A stretch of 64,000 nt of DNA from Solenopsis invicta (GCF_016802725.1 NC_052666.1:7963875-8027874), one strand, 5' to 3'. Positions 21,162-30,102 are shown, counted from the stretch's first letter. Notes: generated by a model from the sequence alone, not told the origin. A program made the numbers and translations.

Positions 21162-21599
21162 ATGCCCGAGGGAGTGACCACCGATGTACAATTAAACTGT
21201 CTGGCGAAACGTATGCGCATACCATATTTTAGAGGAGTGTACATGTGTAATGCTTTACCGACCAGTGGCGTACGAAGAAACGAAAGCGGTATTGTCAATC
21301 TAGACGATATCGCGGGCCCTGGGACTCATTGGGTCGCATACGTAAAAAGGAGCAACCGCGTAATTTATTTCGATAGTTTTGGTAATCTTCGACCGCCTCG
21401 AGAACTGTGCGATATTTGCGATATTTCGGAAGCAATGTTACAATTGAGTACAATCGAACGTCCTATCAGACGTACGATCAAAGTTTCTGCGGACAAATGT
21501 GCTTGCGGTTTTTTCAGACTGTCGACCTTTAAAAGATCGACGAGATACAGCAGTCTCAGTATTCGTCGAGCGCTTTTTCCATCATGTCGTTTACCCTAA
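21162..21599 (+). CDS. Adenovirus-type cysteine protease (C5-like), probably frame-damaged at the C-terminus
   Basis: A 145-residue frame from an ATG in an A-rich context. It shows the adenain-like triad order. His is in Gly-Pro-Gly-Thr-His-Trp-Val-Ala-Tyr (about residue 55), followed by an aromatic strand, Ile-Tyr-Phe-Asp-Ser-Phe-Gly and Pro-Pro-Arg-Glu-Leu. A Cys-Gly-Phe-Phe motif near residue 115 matches the nucleophile segment (Cys-Gly-Leu-Phe in adenoviruses). Such proteases mature virion proteins (known of the family). After the Cys motif the protein no longer looks like a helix. Another frame (from about 21520) has a more helix-like Val-Ser-Val-Phe-Val-Glu-Arg-Phe-Phe segment, so I suspect a one-base slip in the T6 tract near 21511. 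The 3' end overlaps the next gene by 16 bp. Confidence 0.7.
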   Translation: MPEGVTTDVQLNCLAKRMRIPYFRGVYMCNALPTSGVRRNESGIVNLDDIAGPGTHWVAYVKRSNRVIYFDSFGNLRPPRELCDICDISEAMLQLSTIERPIRRTIKVSADKCACGFFRLSTFKRSTRYSSLSIRRALFPSCRLP

Positions 21600-22351
21600 C
21601 GCTGAGCGGAAAGAGCAACGTTCTCGCTGCAAATTACTCTCCGGCGATAGATTTAACCGATGCCGAATACGAACTCGGTCTAACGCTTTTTGAAACTTAC
21701 AACACGATACCGAACGTGAATGCCTCGAACAATAAATTCTATTTCGGCAAAGACGATGCGGAGATTACGATACCCGAAGGATCGTACGAGCTGCCGGCCA
21801 TAAACGAATTTTTGAAACGCGCAATTTCGCAGAAACGTCCACGACGCAACGCACCAGATACCGGTGACGTTGTCCGCGGCGATATCGGCGTGTTCAATGA
21901 TGACAACGAGGAAGAAGAGTTCCCGATAGTGATTCGCGCAAATTATAACACAATGAAGTGCGAGATTAAATGTGCATACACAATAAACTTTAATAAACCA
22001 AACAGCATTGGATCGCTGCTGGGATTCTCGAAGCGCGTACTGCAACCGCGTAGATGGTATGAATCGGACCAGTCGATCACCATAATTAACGTAAATATAA
22101 TTCGTATTGAATGCAGTGTAACTGCGGGTGTATACAACAACGGTGTGCGTGTGCATACGATTCATGAATTTTCGCCGAGTGTGCCTTCAGGATATAAGCT
22201 CAGTGAAAAGCCAAATCAGATCATTTACCTTCCAGTAATCGTACGGAGCATTACGACTCTCACCATACGAGTTGTCGATCAAAACGGACGATTGTTGGAC
22301 TTTCGCGGAGAAGAGATTACAGTTAGGTTGCACGTTCGAAAGCGAGCGTGA
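21584..22351 (+). CDS. Likely minor capsid (penton-type) protein
   Basis: A 255-residue protein with ATG at 21584, overlapping the protease end. It is beta-rich, with alternating hydrophobic residues, conserved-looking segments (Gly-Lys-Asp-Asp-Ala-Glu-Ile-Thr-Ile-Pro-Glu-Gly-Ser-Tyr-Glu-Leu, then Gly-Ser-Leu-Leu-Gly-Phe) and a C-terminal Leu-Asp-Phe-Arg-Gly-Glu-Glu-Ile-Thr-Val-Arg-Leu ending in basic residues. The size and position between protease and major capsid fit the single jelly-roll penton of Polinton/adintovirus elements. I recall similar proteins from invertebrate genomes with this order, but the fold is inferred, not shown. The frame is intact, and no signal peptide or membrane segment is present. 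Confidence 0.6.
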   Translation: MSFTLTLSGKSNVLAANYSPAIDLTDAEYELGLTLFETYNTIPNVNASNNKFYFGKDDAEITIPEGSYELPAINEFLKRAISQKRPRRNAPDTGDVVRGDIGVFNDDNEEEEFPIVIRANYNTMKCEIKCAYTINFNKPNSIGSLLGFSKRVLQPRRWYESDQSITIINVNIIRIECSVTAGVYNNGVRVHTIHEFSPSVPSGYKLSEKPNQIIYLPVIVRSITTLTIRVVDQNGRLLDFRGEEITVRLHVRKRA

Positions 22352-22529
22352 CACATGAGATGCTTGTGTTGAGTGGAGCCGAGCGCGCACGGAGAGATAC
22401 CGCATTCTTTACACGGACGGTGACATCATCGATTGATAATCCGACTCGGTCAACTGAGAAGAAAAAGCTCAGCGCATCAAACGTTAAATTTTTACAATCA
22501 CTGGGATTCGCGGTACGAAAATCTTAAAA

Positions 22530-23684
22530 ATGACTGATATTCTAAACGTCAGAGACGAGCCGATCTTTGACGATCGAATCGTCAAGATTGAAACCCACGC
22601 TTATTCGCCATATGCAAACACAACGTACGGGCACAGCGATGAGATAAGAATACCCATACAACAACAAGATTTGTATACATTGCCGTACGAGAGTTTCTTA
22701 TACGTCGAGGGGAGAATTACTAAAAAGAAGAGACCTGAGGGGCCCGGCGGCGGCGACGTGGTATTGGGAAATAATTGTGTTGCGTTTATGTTCGACGAGA
22801 CAAGATACGAGTTGAACGGCGTCGAAATTGATCGTAATAGAAACGCGGACATAACCAGCACGCTGAAAAACTATGTAACGCTGTCATCCGACAAAAGTGT
22901 GATTCTGCGAAATGCCGGCTGGGAAACGCAGATGACTACTGCTGACGGGTATTTCAATTTCTGTGTTCCGCTCTACGTGCTGTTGGGATTCTGCGAAGAT
23001 TATAAACGCATAGTGATCAATGCTCGTCACGAGTTGATCTTGATACGAGCGCGCAACGATAACAATTGTCTGAAGGGTAATTCGGCGTTGGAGCCCGTTC
23101 TCGAGTTGTTTAAAATTCAGTGGCGAATGCCGCATGTGCTCTTGAGTGATATAAATAAACTTTCGATGCTGCGCACTTTGGAGAGCGGACGATATCTCAG
23201 AATGGCTTTTCGCTCGTGGGATCTTTACGAGTATCCACTATTGCAATGCACTACCAAGCATTCGTGGGCTATCAAGACCGCTACTCAGCTCGAGAAACCG
23301 CGTTACGTCATTTTCGCTATGCAAACCGGCCGAAAAAATAACATGTCTGAGAACACGAGCCGATTCGACCATTGCAATTTGACCAACGTGAAACTTTATC
23401 TGAATTCTGAATCTTATCCCTACATCGAAATGGATCTTGATTTTGCCAAAAACAAATGGGCTATTTTATACGAGATGTACGTGCGTTTCTGCAAAAACTA
23501 CCTCGAGTATCTCGAGCCGAATCTCACGGTCACCAACTTTCTAAACAGAGGTCCGTTCTGCATAATTGATTGCAGTCGGCAGGTCGAATCGATTAAGAGT
23601 GCAACCGTTGACGTGCGAATAGAATTCGCACGTCAACGGTTAAGTGCGTGTCAAAATAAAAAAAAAAAAAATGAATCCGAATAA
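22530..23684 (+). CDS. Likely major capsid protein (double jelly-roll type)
   Basis: A 384-residue intact frame preceded by a 178-bp leader with no other gene. Residues 15-60 include Ile-Arg-Ile-Pro-Ile-Gln-Gln-Gln-Asp and a Tyr-Thr-Leu-Pro-Tyr-Glu-Ser-Phe-Leu-Tyr-Val-Glu-Gly strand that I associate with Maverick major capsid proteins. Later segments are beta-rich with Val-Pro-Leu-Tyr-Val-Leu-Leu-Gly-Phe-Cys-Glu-Asp-Tyr, and Asn-Val-Lys-Leu-Tyr-Leu-Asn-Ser-Glu near residue 290. It would form the hexon-like shell (inference from family and gene order). The last 30 codons cross an 18-bp perfect hairpin (23603-23641) and end in a poly-Lys run encoded by an A homopolymer, so the natural C-terminus may differ. 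Confidence 0.65.
   Translation: MTDILNVRDEPIFDDRIVKIETHAYSPYANTTYGHSDEIRIPIQQQDLYTLPYESFLYVEGRITKKKRPEGPGGGDVVLGNNCVAFMFDETRYELNGVEIDRNRNADITSTLKNYVTLSSDKSVILRNAGWETQMTTADGYFNFCVPLYVLLGFCEDYKRIVINARHELILIRARNDNNCLKGNSALEPVLELFKIQWRMPHVLLSDINKLSMLRTLESGRYLRMAFRSWDLYEYPLLQCTTKHSWAIKTATQLEKPRYVIFAMQTGRKNNMSENTSRFDHCNLTNVKLYLNSESYPYIEMDLDFAKNKWAILYEMYVRFCKNYLEYLEPNLTVTNFLNRGPFCIIDCSRQVESIKSATVDVRIEFARQRLSACQNKKKKNESE
23603..23641. repeat. Perfect 18-bp hairpin in the capsid gene tail
   Basis: Arms 23603-23620 and 23624-23641 are exact inverted complements with a 3-base loop (aga). It lies within the last codons of the capsid frame and about 30 bp upstream of the next ATG. Confidence 0.9.
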
Positions 23685-23928
23685 GGAAGATCAAAAACTA
23701 CAGAAGGAAGAGAAAGAGGAAAAAGAGGAAGAGGGACAGCAAGAATTGGAGGAGGAGGAGAAAGAGAAAGAAAAGGTGGAGGAGAAGAAAGAAGAGGTGA
23801 AGGTGGAGGAGGAGGAGGAAGAACTATTTGCCGAATGTCGAGAAAATTACAATATGCTAAAATATCTCAGACATATTCTTCCCGAAAATATATTAAGAGA
23901 CAACATGTTTAATGTTATAAGATCTTAG
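23671..23928 (+). CDS. Small acidic coiled-coil-like protein
   Basis: An 85-residue frame from the ATG at 23671, which directly follows an A-rich tract and overlaps the capsid stop by 14 bp. Residues 5-55 are almost entirely Glu and Lys from a purine-only repeat. The last 30 residues are ordinary and hydrophobic (Asn-Tyr-Asn-Met-Leu-Lys-Tyr-Leu-Arg-His-Ile-Leu), which argues that the frame is real. A further in-frame acidic segment after the TAG stop is split by the BEL insertion at 23964. Function unknown. Confidence 0.45.
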   Translation: MNPNKEDQKLQKEEKEEKEEEGQQELEEEEKEKEKVEEKKEEVKVEEEEEELFAECRENYNMLKYLRHILPENILRDNMFNVIRS

Positions 23929-23964
23929 ATGCTCGATATCTGCGGGGAGGAGGTGGACGAGGAC

Positions 23965-24741
23965 TGTTCAGTGGGAAAAACTTAATTTTCGTCACTGTGT
24001 TTTCGTTTATTTATTTGTTTTGAGAGTCACCACTTACAGTGGTTTTTTCTTCTATTATATTATCGCGTTACACTATCACGTTAACGACAGTTGCGCGGTC
24101 CGAGTATTCTCGCTGAGCGAGAGGGCTACGACGCCATGCGACGATCGCCCTTTGTTATCGGCTCGGGAGCGTATTTCGCCCCGAGTTCGTATTAGAGGTA
24201 CGACTCTTCGCTTGGTTATCTCGAATAGGCGAGCTCGCGGAAGCACGGCAGGGAGAGCGTACACTTGGTTGCTACCGCGACGAAGTCGGACTAAAAAAGG
24301 TAACGGAGAGCCTTCCAGACCCTTATTTATTAATTCAGGAATCACCACGTTCTCACCCCACTTGGTTCCGATTTCCGAAATCCTCGCCCGATTGGGCGAT
24401 TCGGATGTTCGGTTTCCAAGCGCAGCGAATAAAGACGATCGGCCGACGAACGATTGCCGACGGTCCCAAGACTAGTGACGCCGATATTGTCACAGGACAA
24501 TTATTTACAATCGCCCTGCAATTGTAATATCGGCGCCGCATCGTCTAGACGATGTTTATGGCTGGGTGATAACCGCGTGCGACCCGGAAAGATTCGAACC
24601 CGTCCAAGCTTCGCTTCTTTGTTTATTTGTGTCCCTTTTTTGCTGCTTTGTTATGCCGCGTCATCCGACCGTCGCCTATTCGATGTGATGCACGTATTGC
24701 ATCCGCATGTGTGTGCGCGATGCGCATTTCTCGTCGTTACA
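23965..24741 (-). repeat. BEL 3' LTR
   Basis: 777 bp, TGTTCAGTGG to GTCGTTACA. Contains a stem (GCCGATATT at 24481-24489 pairing with AATATCGGC at 24528-24536). It is two bases longer than its partner owing to a T-run difference near 24050. Confidence 0.9.
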
Positions 24742-24996
24742 TCCTCCCCCCGTTGAGAGGAATCGATCAACCCCTTTGAGGAAGATCGCTTACGCATAAT
24801 GGATCGATCCACGCTATATTATATAGCTAAACGCATGCCCTTTTTGTAACGGGGTTTGTATTTATATGTGATATGTATTATCGGGCAGTATGTCGTATCT
24901 CTATCGCTAAATTGCTTATATTATTATTATTATGTTATTATCATACTATTGTATAGCCATTATTGGCTTGACGCACGAATTATGTGAGGACGCTTG
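24742..24996 (-). other. BEL polypurine tract and 3' untranslated region
   Basis: On the minus strand a ggggggagga tract abuts the LTR at 24741/24742, serving as the plus-strand primer. The rest to the end of pol is AT-rich with no recognisable gene. Confidence 0.6.
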
Positions 24997-25251
24997 CTAC
25001 TGCTCGATCGGCAGGGGGCACAAATGATTGGCCGCTCTTTTTATTTGCCCGGCCGGAGTTTTCACAGTCGCTGTCCGCACCACTCCGTCTTCGCCAGGGT
25101 GGGCCATTATTACCTTGCCCATCGCCCATCGAGTACATGGCGCACCCTTGTCTTTGATGAGAACGATGGTTCCGACGTCAAGCCTTGGTCCCTCTTTGAT
25201 CCATTTGTTGCGCGTCTGGAGCTCGTTCAAATATTCAAGACTCCAGCGCGC
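24997..25251 (-). pseudogene. BEL pol C-terminal tail (DUF5641-like), beyond an in-frame stop
   Basis: About 80 codons in the same frame as pol, separated from it only by a TGA at 25252-25254. The segment has the Trp-rich start and the Pro-Arg-Leu-Asp-Val-Gly-Thr-Ile-Val-Leu-Ile-Lys-Asp and Trp-Ala-Met-Gly-Lys-Val pattern typical of the small C-terminal domain after BEL integrase. It ends with a basic segment and Leu-Cys-Pro-Leu-Pro-Ile. If the stop is real, pol lacks this domain. Confidence 0.75.
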
Positions 25252-28200
25252 TCAGAAGTCTTGCCGCACCTTCTTAATGTGCTGCCATGTTGACAATCGG
25301 TTGGCTGGAACAGACGACAGGTCGCCCTCCGGGAGGGCCGTCAGAGGTTTACCGATCAAATAATGAGCCGGCGACAGTACCAGTAAGTCGTTCGGATCGG
25401 AAGAAAGGGAAGTGATCGGTCGGGAATTCAGAACGCCTTCTATTTCGACGACAAGAGTATTTAATTCTTCGAAATTAAATAAAGAATCTCCTACTACGCG
25501 CTTAAAGTGATGCTTAAATAGTTTTACGCTGGATTCCCACAGACCCCCGAAATGCGGCGCCGCCGGCGGAATGAAATGCCATGTTACGCGATGATCGCTT
25601 GCGAATCTGCTCACGCGCTCTCTATGCTCATCAGAATTAATTAAGACGTATAACTCTTTTAGTTGATTATTCGCCCCTATAAAATTAGTCCCGTTATCGG
25701 AATAGACGTGCTGCGGTAGTCCTCGTCTCGCTGCGAACCGTCGCAGCGCTGCAAGAAATCCGTCCGTTGATAAGTCGCTCACGATCTCGAGGTGCATCGC
25801 CTTCACGGACATGCATATGAAAACGCATACGTACACCTTGACTCGTGCTCGATTACGGTATTTCTTTTCCTTGATATAGAATGGCCCGCAAAAATCTATT
25901 CCGGTATTCGCAAAAGGTATTGCCTCGCGCACACGAGCCGCCGGCAGATTCCCCATTCTATATTCGATTGCCTTAGCCTCGAATCGAAAGCATCGAACAC
26001 ACGCACGCACGATTTTTCGTACTTGATTGCGCCCGTCGACTAACCAGTATTTTTGACGCAAAGTGTACAGCGTCGTTTGAATGCCCGCGTGATGATGCAC
26101 CTCGTGAGTCTCGCGAATGATACGATCGGTTAACTTGTGTCGGCTAGGAATCAAAGTCGGATGCTTACGTGAGAATGACAAATCTGCCCTTTGGAGACGT
26201 CCTCCTACGCGAATCAAGCCGCGGTCGTCCAAAAATGGATTTAAATTCGCGATTCTGCCCTTGCTCACGGAACATCCGCTCTTGAGTTCCTTAATCTCGG
26301 AACAAAATCGATCGGCCTGCATGATTCGCAATATTCGCGTTTCCGCCTCGTCTATTTCACTCGAACACAACGAACCGGTGTGTTTATTGTTAGGTAGAAA
26401 TCTCAAACAATATGCAATAACCCTGAGTAGTTTCGAATGCGAAGAGTATCTTTCGAACATTTCAGAGTCGCAATGCGCGGTCAACAAACAAACATTTCTT
26501 TTTAACTCGAGTGTCTTGTTCATATGTATAAGTTCGTTAGGCCAATCGTTTTCGCCCTCTCGTAACCACGCCGGTCCGGAAAACCACGTCCGACTTTTTG
26601 AAAATGCATGAGGTAGCTGACCTCGTGATATCGCGTCGGCGGGATTGTCCTCTGATCTGACATGCCGCCATTTCTTCGGATCCGTAAGCCTTTGTATCTC
26701 CGCGACGCGATTCGCCACGAATGAATTGAGCAGATGAGGCGCCGTGCTCAGCCAGTGCAAAACGACGGTCGAATCGCACCAGAAAAATGCTTTGGAAGGG
26801 GTTAAGGGCAATGCGCTGCTTACTTCACTATACAATCGGGCCAATAGTAACGCGCCGCAAAGTTCGAGACGAGGTATGGTGATAACCTTTAACGGCGCGA
26901 CGCGTGATTTGGCGCACAATAATTTAATGACCACATTGCCGTCCTTTCCCGCCGAGCGTATATACAGACACGCGCCGTATGCAACGCCGCTAGCATCACA
27001 AAATCCATGGATTTGAATGCCTTGATAATCGTCGATCAAGAATCTTCGATCGATTGATATTTGATCTATTGTCTCGAGTTGTCCAACAAAATCCAGCCAT
27101 TCGGTGTATACGCTTTGCGGTACGGACTCGTCCCAATCCAATTTGCATTTCCATACGTCTTGCATCAATTTTTTGGCATATAATACGACGGGACCCAACA
27201 AGCCCAAAGGGTCGAATATCCTTGCTATTTCCGATAATATGCTCCGTTTTGTTAATTTTTTTGCAATTTTGATTGGCCGTATGGAATAGCATATTTCATC
27301 GTTCCGCGCGCACCACACTACGCCAAGTGTTCTTAAGGAGCGATCCCCGCCGAATGTGAATTTCGTGTGAAGCGCGCCGACCGCGAGATCGTTTACGCAA
27401 CGCTCATCGTTGGATGCCCATTGCCTGATCGCGAAACCGCCCCTTGCGAGCAGTGCAATTATTTCCTCTCTAATGGCTCGGACTTCTTCAACGCTATCGG
27501 CTCCGGTTAAAAGATCATCTACGTACAGATGAGACTTAAGAATTTCGGCTGCCTTAGGATATATCTCGTGTTCATCGTCCGCTAATTTATGCAAAGTTCG
27601 GATCGCGAGAAAGGACGAAGACGAGACGCCGAACGTAAGAGTATTAAATTGCAACGTCTCTATCTTGTCATTTCGTCGCCATAGCAGTCGTTGGTAACGC
27701 CGATCATCCTCGTGCAATCTTATTTGCAAGTACATTTTCTCAATATCCGCGGTGATGACATATTTATATGCACGGAATCTGATTAAATGTGTAAATAATT
27801 TGTCCTGTATTAACGGACCTACCATCACTACGTCGTTCAAAGACACGCCGGTACTCGATTTAGCGGACGCGTCGAATACGATTCGCACCTTGGTGGTACT
27901 GCTCGTATCCTTGATCATCGCGTGGTGAGGTAAATAATATCCATCATCGGAGGGATCCTTAACCAGGGAAATGTAATTCAATTTTATATATTCGTCTATT
28001 GCACGAGTGTATTCGACTCTCAATGACTCATTCGCGCTGAGTTTTCGTTCTAACGCCGAGAAGCGCTTGAGTGCGATCGCGCGCGAATCGCCAAGGCGCC
28101 TATTTGTTTCGCGAAACGGCAAGCGAACCGTATAACGACCGCTATCATCCCGGGAAACGTTTTTTATAAAATGCGCCTCGCATCCAACTTCCGTTCTCGT

Positions 28201-28860
28201 GCTTGATCTATCCGTCGCGACTTCCTCGATTGCCCAGAATTTATCTAACTGATTTTCCAATTTTGTCATACCGCACATTTCTAATCTTGACTGTATACGC
28301 GCGGTTGTTTCTCCAGCAAGTACCCAACCTAGTCGTGTTTTCTGCAGATACAAGTCACGTCCTGCTCGCGACAGATTAATCTGCCCTATGGAGAATAGCG
28401 ATAATGTGGCTCCGGCACCAATTAATAACTCGACCGGACGCGGTATATGAAAATCGGAGCCTGCCAATCTGATATTTGCGGGTATGTCGACTGAATTTCG
28501 AGGGAAAACCTCGGACGATATTAAATCCGCGATGGCCGGAATAGTTAGACACGTGAGCTCCTTGTAAAAACTATCATGCGTCGATTGTATCGCGACGCGT
28601 ACTACACCCTTCGAAACGGTATTCATCGCGTTAATCGCGCCAATCGGCGACGAATGTACCTTTACGGGTAGGTTCAAACGTCGCACAACGCGCTCTGTTA
28701 TGAAGTTAGCCGTCGCGCACGTATCCAGTAAGGCACGGCACTTAATAGGCTCACGTTCGCCACCGTGGATGTACACCATCGCGCTCGTCATTAATTGCGG
28801 CGCCATCGCGTGCGATATCGACGCGAGGCTTATCACACTTTTTGTAATCGGATCGGCTAG
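25252..28860 (-). CDS. BEL/Pao Pol polyprotein: protease, RT, RNase H, integrase
   Basis: About 1,200 codons with no ATG needed if fused to Gag. Order: DUF1758-type aspartic protease (Ala-Leu-Leu-Asp-Thr-Cys-Ala-Thr, about residue 35; the usual Asp-Ser/Thr-Gly glycine is Cys here); a linker; RT with Phe-Asp-Ala-Ser-Ala and the Tyr-Val-Asp-Asp catalytic pair near residue 440; RNase H with Phe-Cys-Asp-Ala-Ser; an integrase zinc module (His-His-His and Cys-Val-Arg-Cys); and the core with Gly-Ile-Asp-Phe, Ser-Asp-Asn-Gly-Thr-Asn-Phe near 1050, and Phe-Gly-Gly-Leu-Trp-Glu. It copies RNA to DNA and integrates it. All catalytic residues other than the unusual protease triad look intact. Confidence 0.93.
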   Translation of the reverse strand, partial: LADPITKSVISLASISHAMAPQLMTSAMVYIHGGEREPIKCRALLDTCATANFITERVVRRLNLPVKVHSSPIGAINAMNTVSKGVVRVAIQSTHDSFYKELTCLTIPAIADLISSEVFPRNSVDIPANIRLAGSDFHIPRPVELLIGAGATLSLFSIGQINLSRAGRDLYLQKTRLGWVLAGETTARIQSRLEMCGMTKLENQLDKFWAIEEVATDRSSTRTEVGCEAHFIKNVSRDDSGRYTVRLPFRETNRRLGDSRAIALKRFSALERKLSANESLRVEYTRAIDEYIKLNYISLVKDPSDDGYYLPHHAMIKDTSSTTKVRIVFDASAKSSTGVSLNDVVMVGPLIQDKLFTHLIRFRAYKYVITADIEKMYLQIRLHEDDRRYQRLLWRRNDKIETLQFNTLTFGVSSSSFLAIRTLHKLADDEHEIYPKAAEILKSHLYVDDLLTGADSVEEVRAIREEIIALLARGGFAIRQWASNDERCVNDLAVGALHTKFTFGGDRSLRTLGVVWCARNDEICYSIRPIKIAKKLTKRSILSEIARIFDPLGLLGPVVLYAKKLMQDVWKCKLDWDESVPQSVYTEWLDFVGQLETIDQISIDRRFLIDDYQGIQIHGFCDASGVAYGACLYIRSAGKDGNVVIKLLCAKSRVAPLKVITIPRLELCGALLLARLYSEVSSALPLTPSKAFFWCDSTVVLHWLSTAPHLLNSFVANRVAEIQRLTDPKKWRHVRSEDNPADAISRGQLPHAFSKSRTWFSGPAWLREGENDWPNELIHMNKTLELKRNVCLLTAHCDSEMFERYSSHSKLLRVIAYCLRFLPNNKHTGSLCSSEIDEAETRILRIMQADRFCSEIKELKSGCSVSKGRIANLNPFLDDRGLIRVGGRLQRADLSFSRKHPTLIPSRHKLTDRIIRETHEVHHHAGIQTTLYTLRQKYWLVDGRNQVRKIVRACVRCFRFEAKAIEYRMGNLPAARVREAIPFANTGIDFCGPFYIKEKKYRNRARVKVYVCVFICMSVKAMHLEIVSDLSTDGFLAALRRFAARRGLPQHVYSDNGTNFIGANNQLKELYVLINSDEHRERVSRFASDHRVTWHFIPPAAPHFGGLWESSVKLFKHHFKRVVGDSLFNFEELNTLVVEIEGVLNSRPITSLSSDPNDLLVLSPAHYLIGKPLTALPEGDLSSVPANRLSTWQHIKKVRQDF

Positions 28861-30102
28861 TCATGCGGATTGGTCGGTATCGGGCTTAGATTCGGATTTG
28901 CTCGCGTATCCTTCGAGATGAAGAAGCGTGTTGTGACGCTTCTGACAGATCGAGCAGCCTGAGAACTTGCAAGGGCGATCCCGATGAGAGCGCATGCAAT
29001 TATAACAAAGCCTTGCATTTTTTATGGTCTCAATGCGCTTAGGTGTCGGTAATTGCTTAAATTTATCGCACAAGAATAGCGGATGCCGCCTTGCCTTGCA
29101 CACAATGCAGTTTTTTTCTTTACGTCTGATATTTGACACAAAGGCCTTGTTTTCCGGCTGAAATCGTTTCCTTTTTGCGGGAGGTTCGCCCTTGCACTTC
29201 TCCGTTTCCTTTGCCCTTTCACGCATCGACACGCATACCGCTGTTTTGTATAAGAAATCGTACATCTGTTCGAGCCCTGGGCATTCGCCCATTTCGAGAG
29301 TCGCTTCCCACCTTTCTAACGTCGTTTTCGGTAATTTACTTCTCAAGACGTGGACGACTACCTCGGGCGTGATGGAAATTTCTAGCGCGCTTAATGCTGC
29401 GACGTGTTGCTGTGCATCGTCAGCGAGCTTCGACAATCCGCTCGTAGTTTCTTTGTCTAACGTAGGCAAGTTCAAGATCGAGGAAATATGACGATCTACC
29501 AAAATGCGTTTCACCTCGTAGGAACGCTCAAGCAAATCCCACGCCTTGGAATAATTAATCTTATCCACCGCGAAGATATTTATTTTATTCGCAGCGTCAC
29601 CGGTCAACGCCGATTTTAGGTAATGCAATTTATCGACGTCTGACAAATCCGCTTGCGAACCGATCATATTTTGAAACGCGTTTTTAAAGGATAGCCAGCC
29701 TTCGAATCGGCCGTCAAACGTCGGCAGAGACGCTTCAGGTAATTTGATGCGCCTTTTCTTTATCATGCTTACATCGTCGTTCGACCGCGCCTCGTCGTGC
29801 GACTCGCTGGAACCCGCGCTCGAGGTGCCCGCAGCACTTAAAATGTCCTCGATTTTACTCGCGAGAGCATAGAAGCGTTCTTGAAGATTCTCAAATTCTT
29901 CCACATGCGCGTCACTTGAATCTAACATCGCGAGTTCCTCATTATATCCCTCGTACGCGTGGTGCAATTCGGTTAAACGCGCGCTTCGCAATCTCAACGC
30001 GGTGCCGCTAATCTTGCCCTTGTCGACAAGATTACTCAAATTGGTGATTTGGGATTTCAAGTACGTTCTTTTATGGACGAGGAGTTTAACTCGGTCTGTC
30101 AT
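28861..30102 (-). CDS. BEL/Pao Gag (DUF1759-type)
   Basis: A 413-residue protein from the ATG at 30102. Residues 1-110 are helical with a Ser-rich linker. About 115-270 hold the DUF1759 signature (Leu-Pro-Thr-Phe-Asp-Gly-Arg-Phe-Glu-Gly-Trp and Lys-Leu-His-Tyr-Leu-Lys-Ser-Ala-Leu). The C-terminus has several Cys/His clusters (CIVC, CYNCMRSH, CSICQKRHNTLLH) for RNA binding. The stop is UGA followed by CUAG, and the Pol frame continues in phase beyond it, so Gag-Pol could be produced by readthrough. Start choice: this ATG is the first in the frame and lies 236 bp inside the LTR. Confidence 0.92.
   Translation of the reverse strand: MTDRVKLLVHKRTYLKSQITNLSNLVDKGKISGTALRLRSARLTELHHAYEGYNEELAMLDSSDAHVEEFENLQERFYALASKIEDILSAAGTSSAGSSESHDEARSNDDVSMIKKRRIKLPEASLPTFDGRFEGWLSFKNAFQNMIGSQADLSDVDKLHYLKSALTGDAANKINIFAVDKINYSKAWDLLERSYEVKRILVDRHISSILNLPTLDKETTSGLSKLADDAQQHVAALSALEISITPEVVVHVLRSKLPKTTLERWEATLEMGECPGLEQMYDFLYKTAVCVSMRERAKETEKCKGEPPAKRKRFQPENKAFVSNIRRKEKNCIVCKARRHPLFLCDKFKQLPTPKRIETIKNARLCYNCMRSHRDRPCKFSGCSICQKRHNTLLHLEGYASKSESKPDTDQSA

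Larger units (their letters stand above)
21101..23960 (+). mobile_element. Maverick/Polinton (adintovirus-like) element, right half
   Basis: Four rightward genes (protease, likely penton, likely major capsid and a small acidic protein) continue the left half. The PLA2 frame remains open from 21106 for a short distance and overlaps the protease start, consistent with one original locus. A TATAAA (21104-21109) about 55 bp before the protease ATG coincides with the copia target site. A BEL/Pao element interrupts the region at 23965. No terminal inverted repeat of the Maverick element was identified on the right. Confidence 0.78.

Noticed and set aside
24585..24600. tRNA gene
   Set aside because: Only a B-box-like word is present; no cloverleaf arms or acceptor stem could be drawn.
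24020..24756. Frames of 90-151 codons, also present at 30412-31202
   Set aside because: They lie within the BEL LTRs and occur twice only because the LTRs are duplicated.
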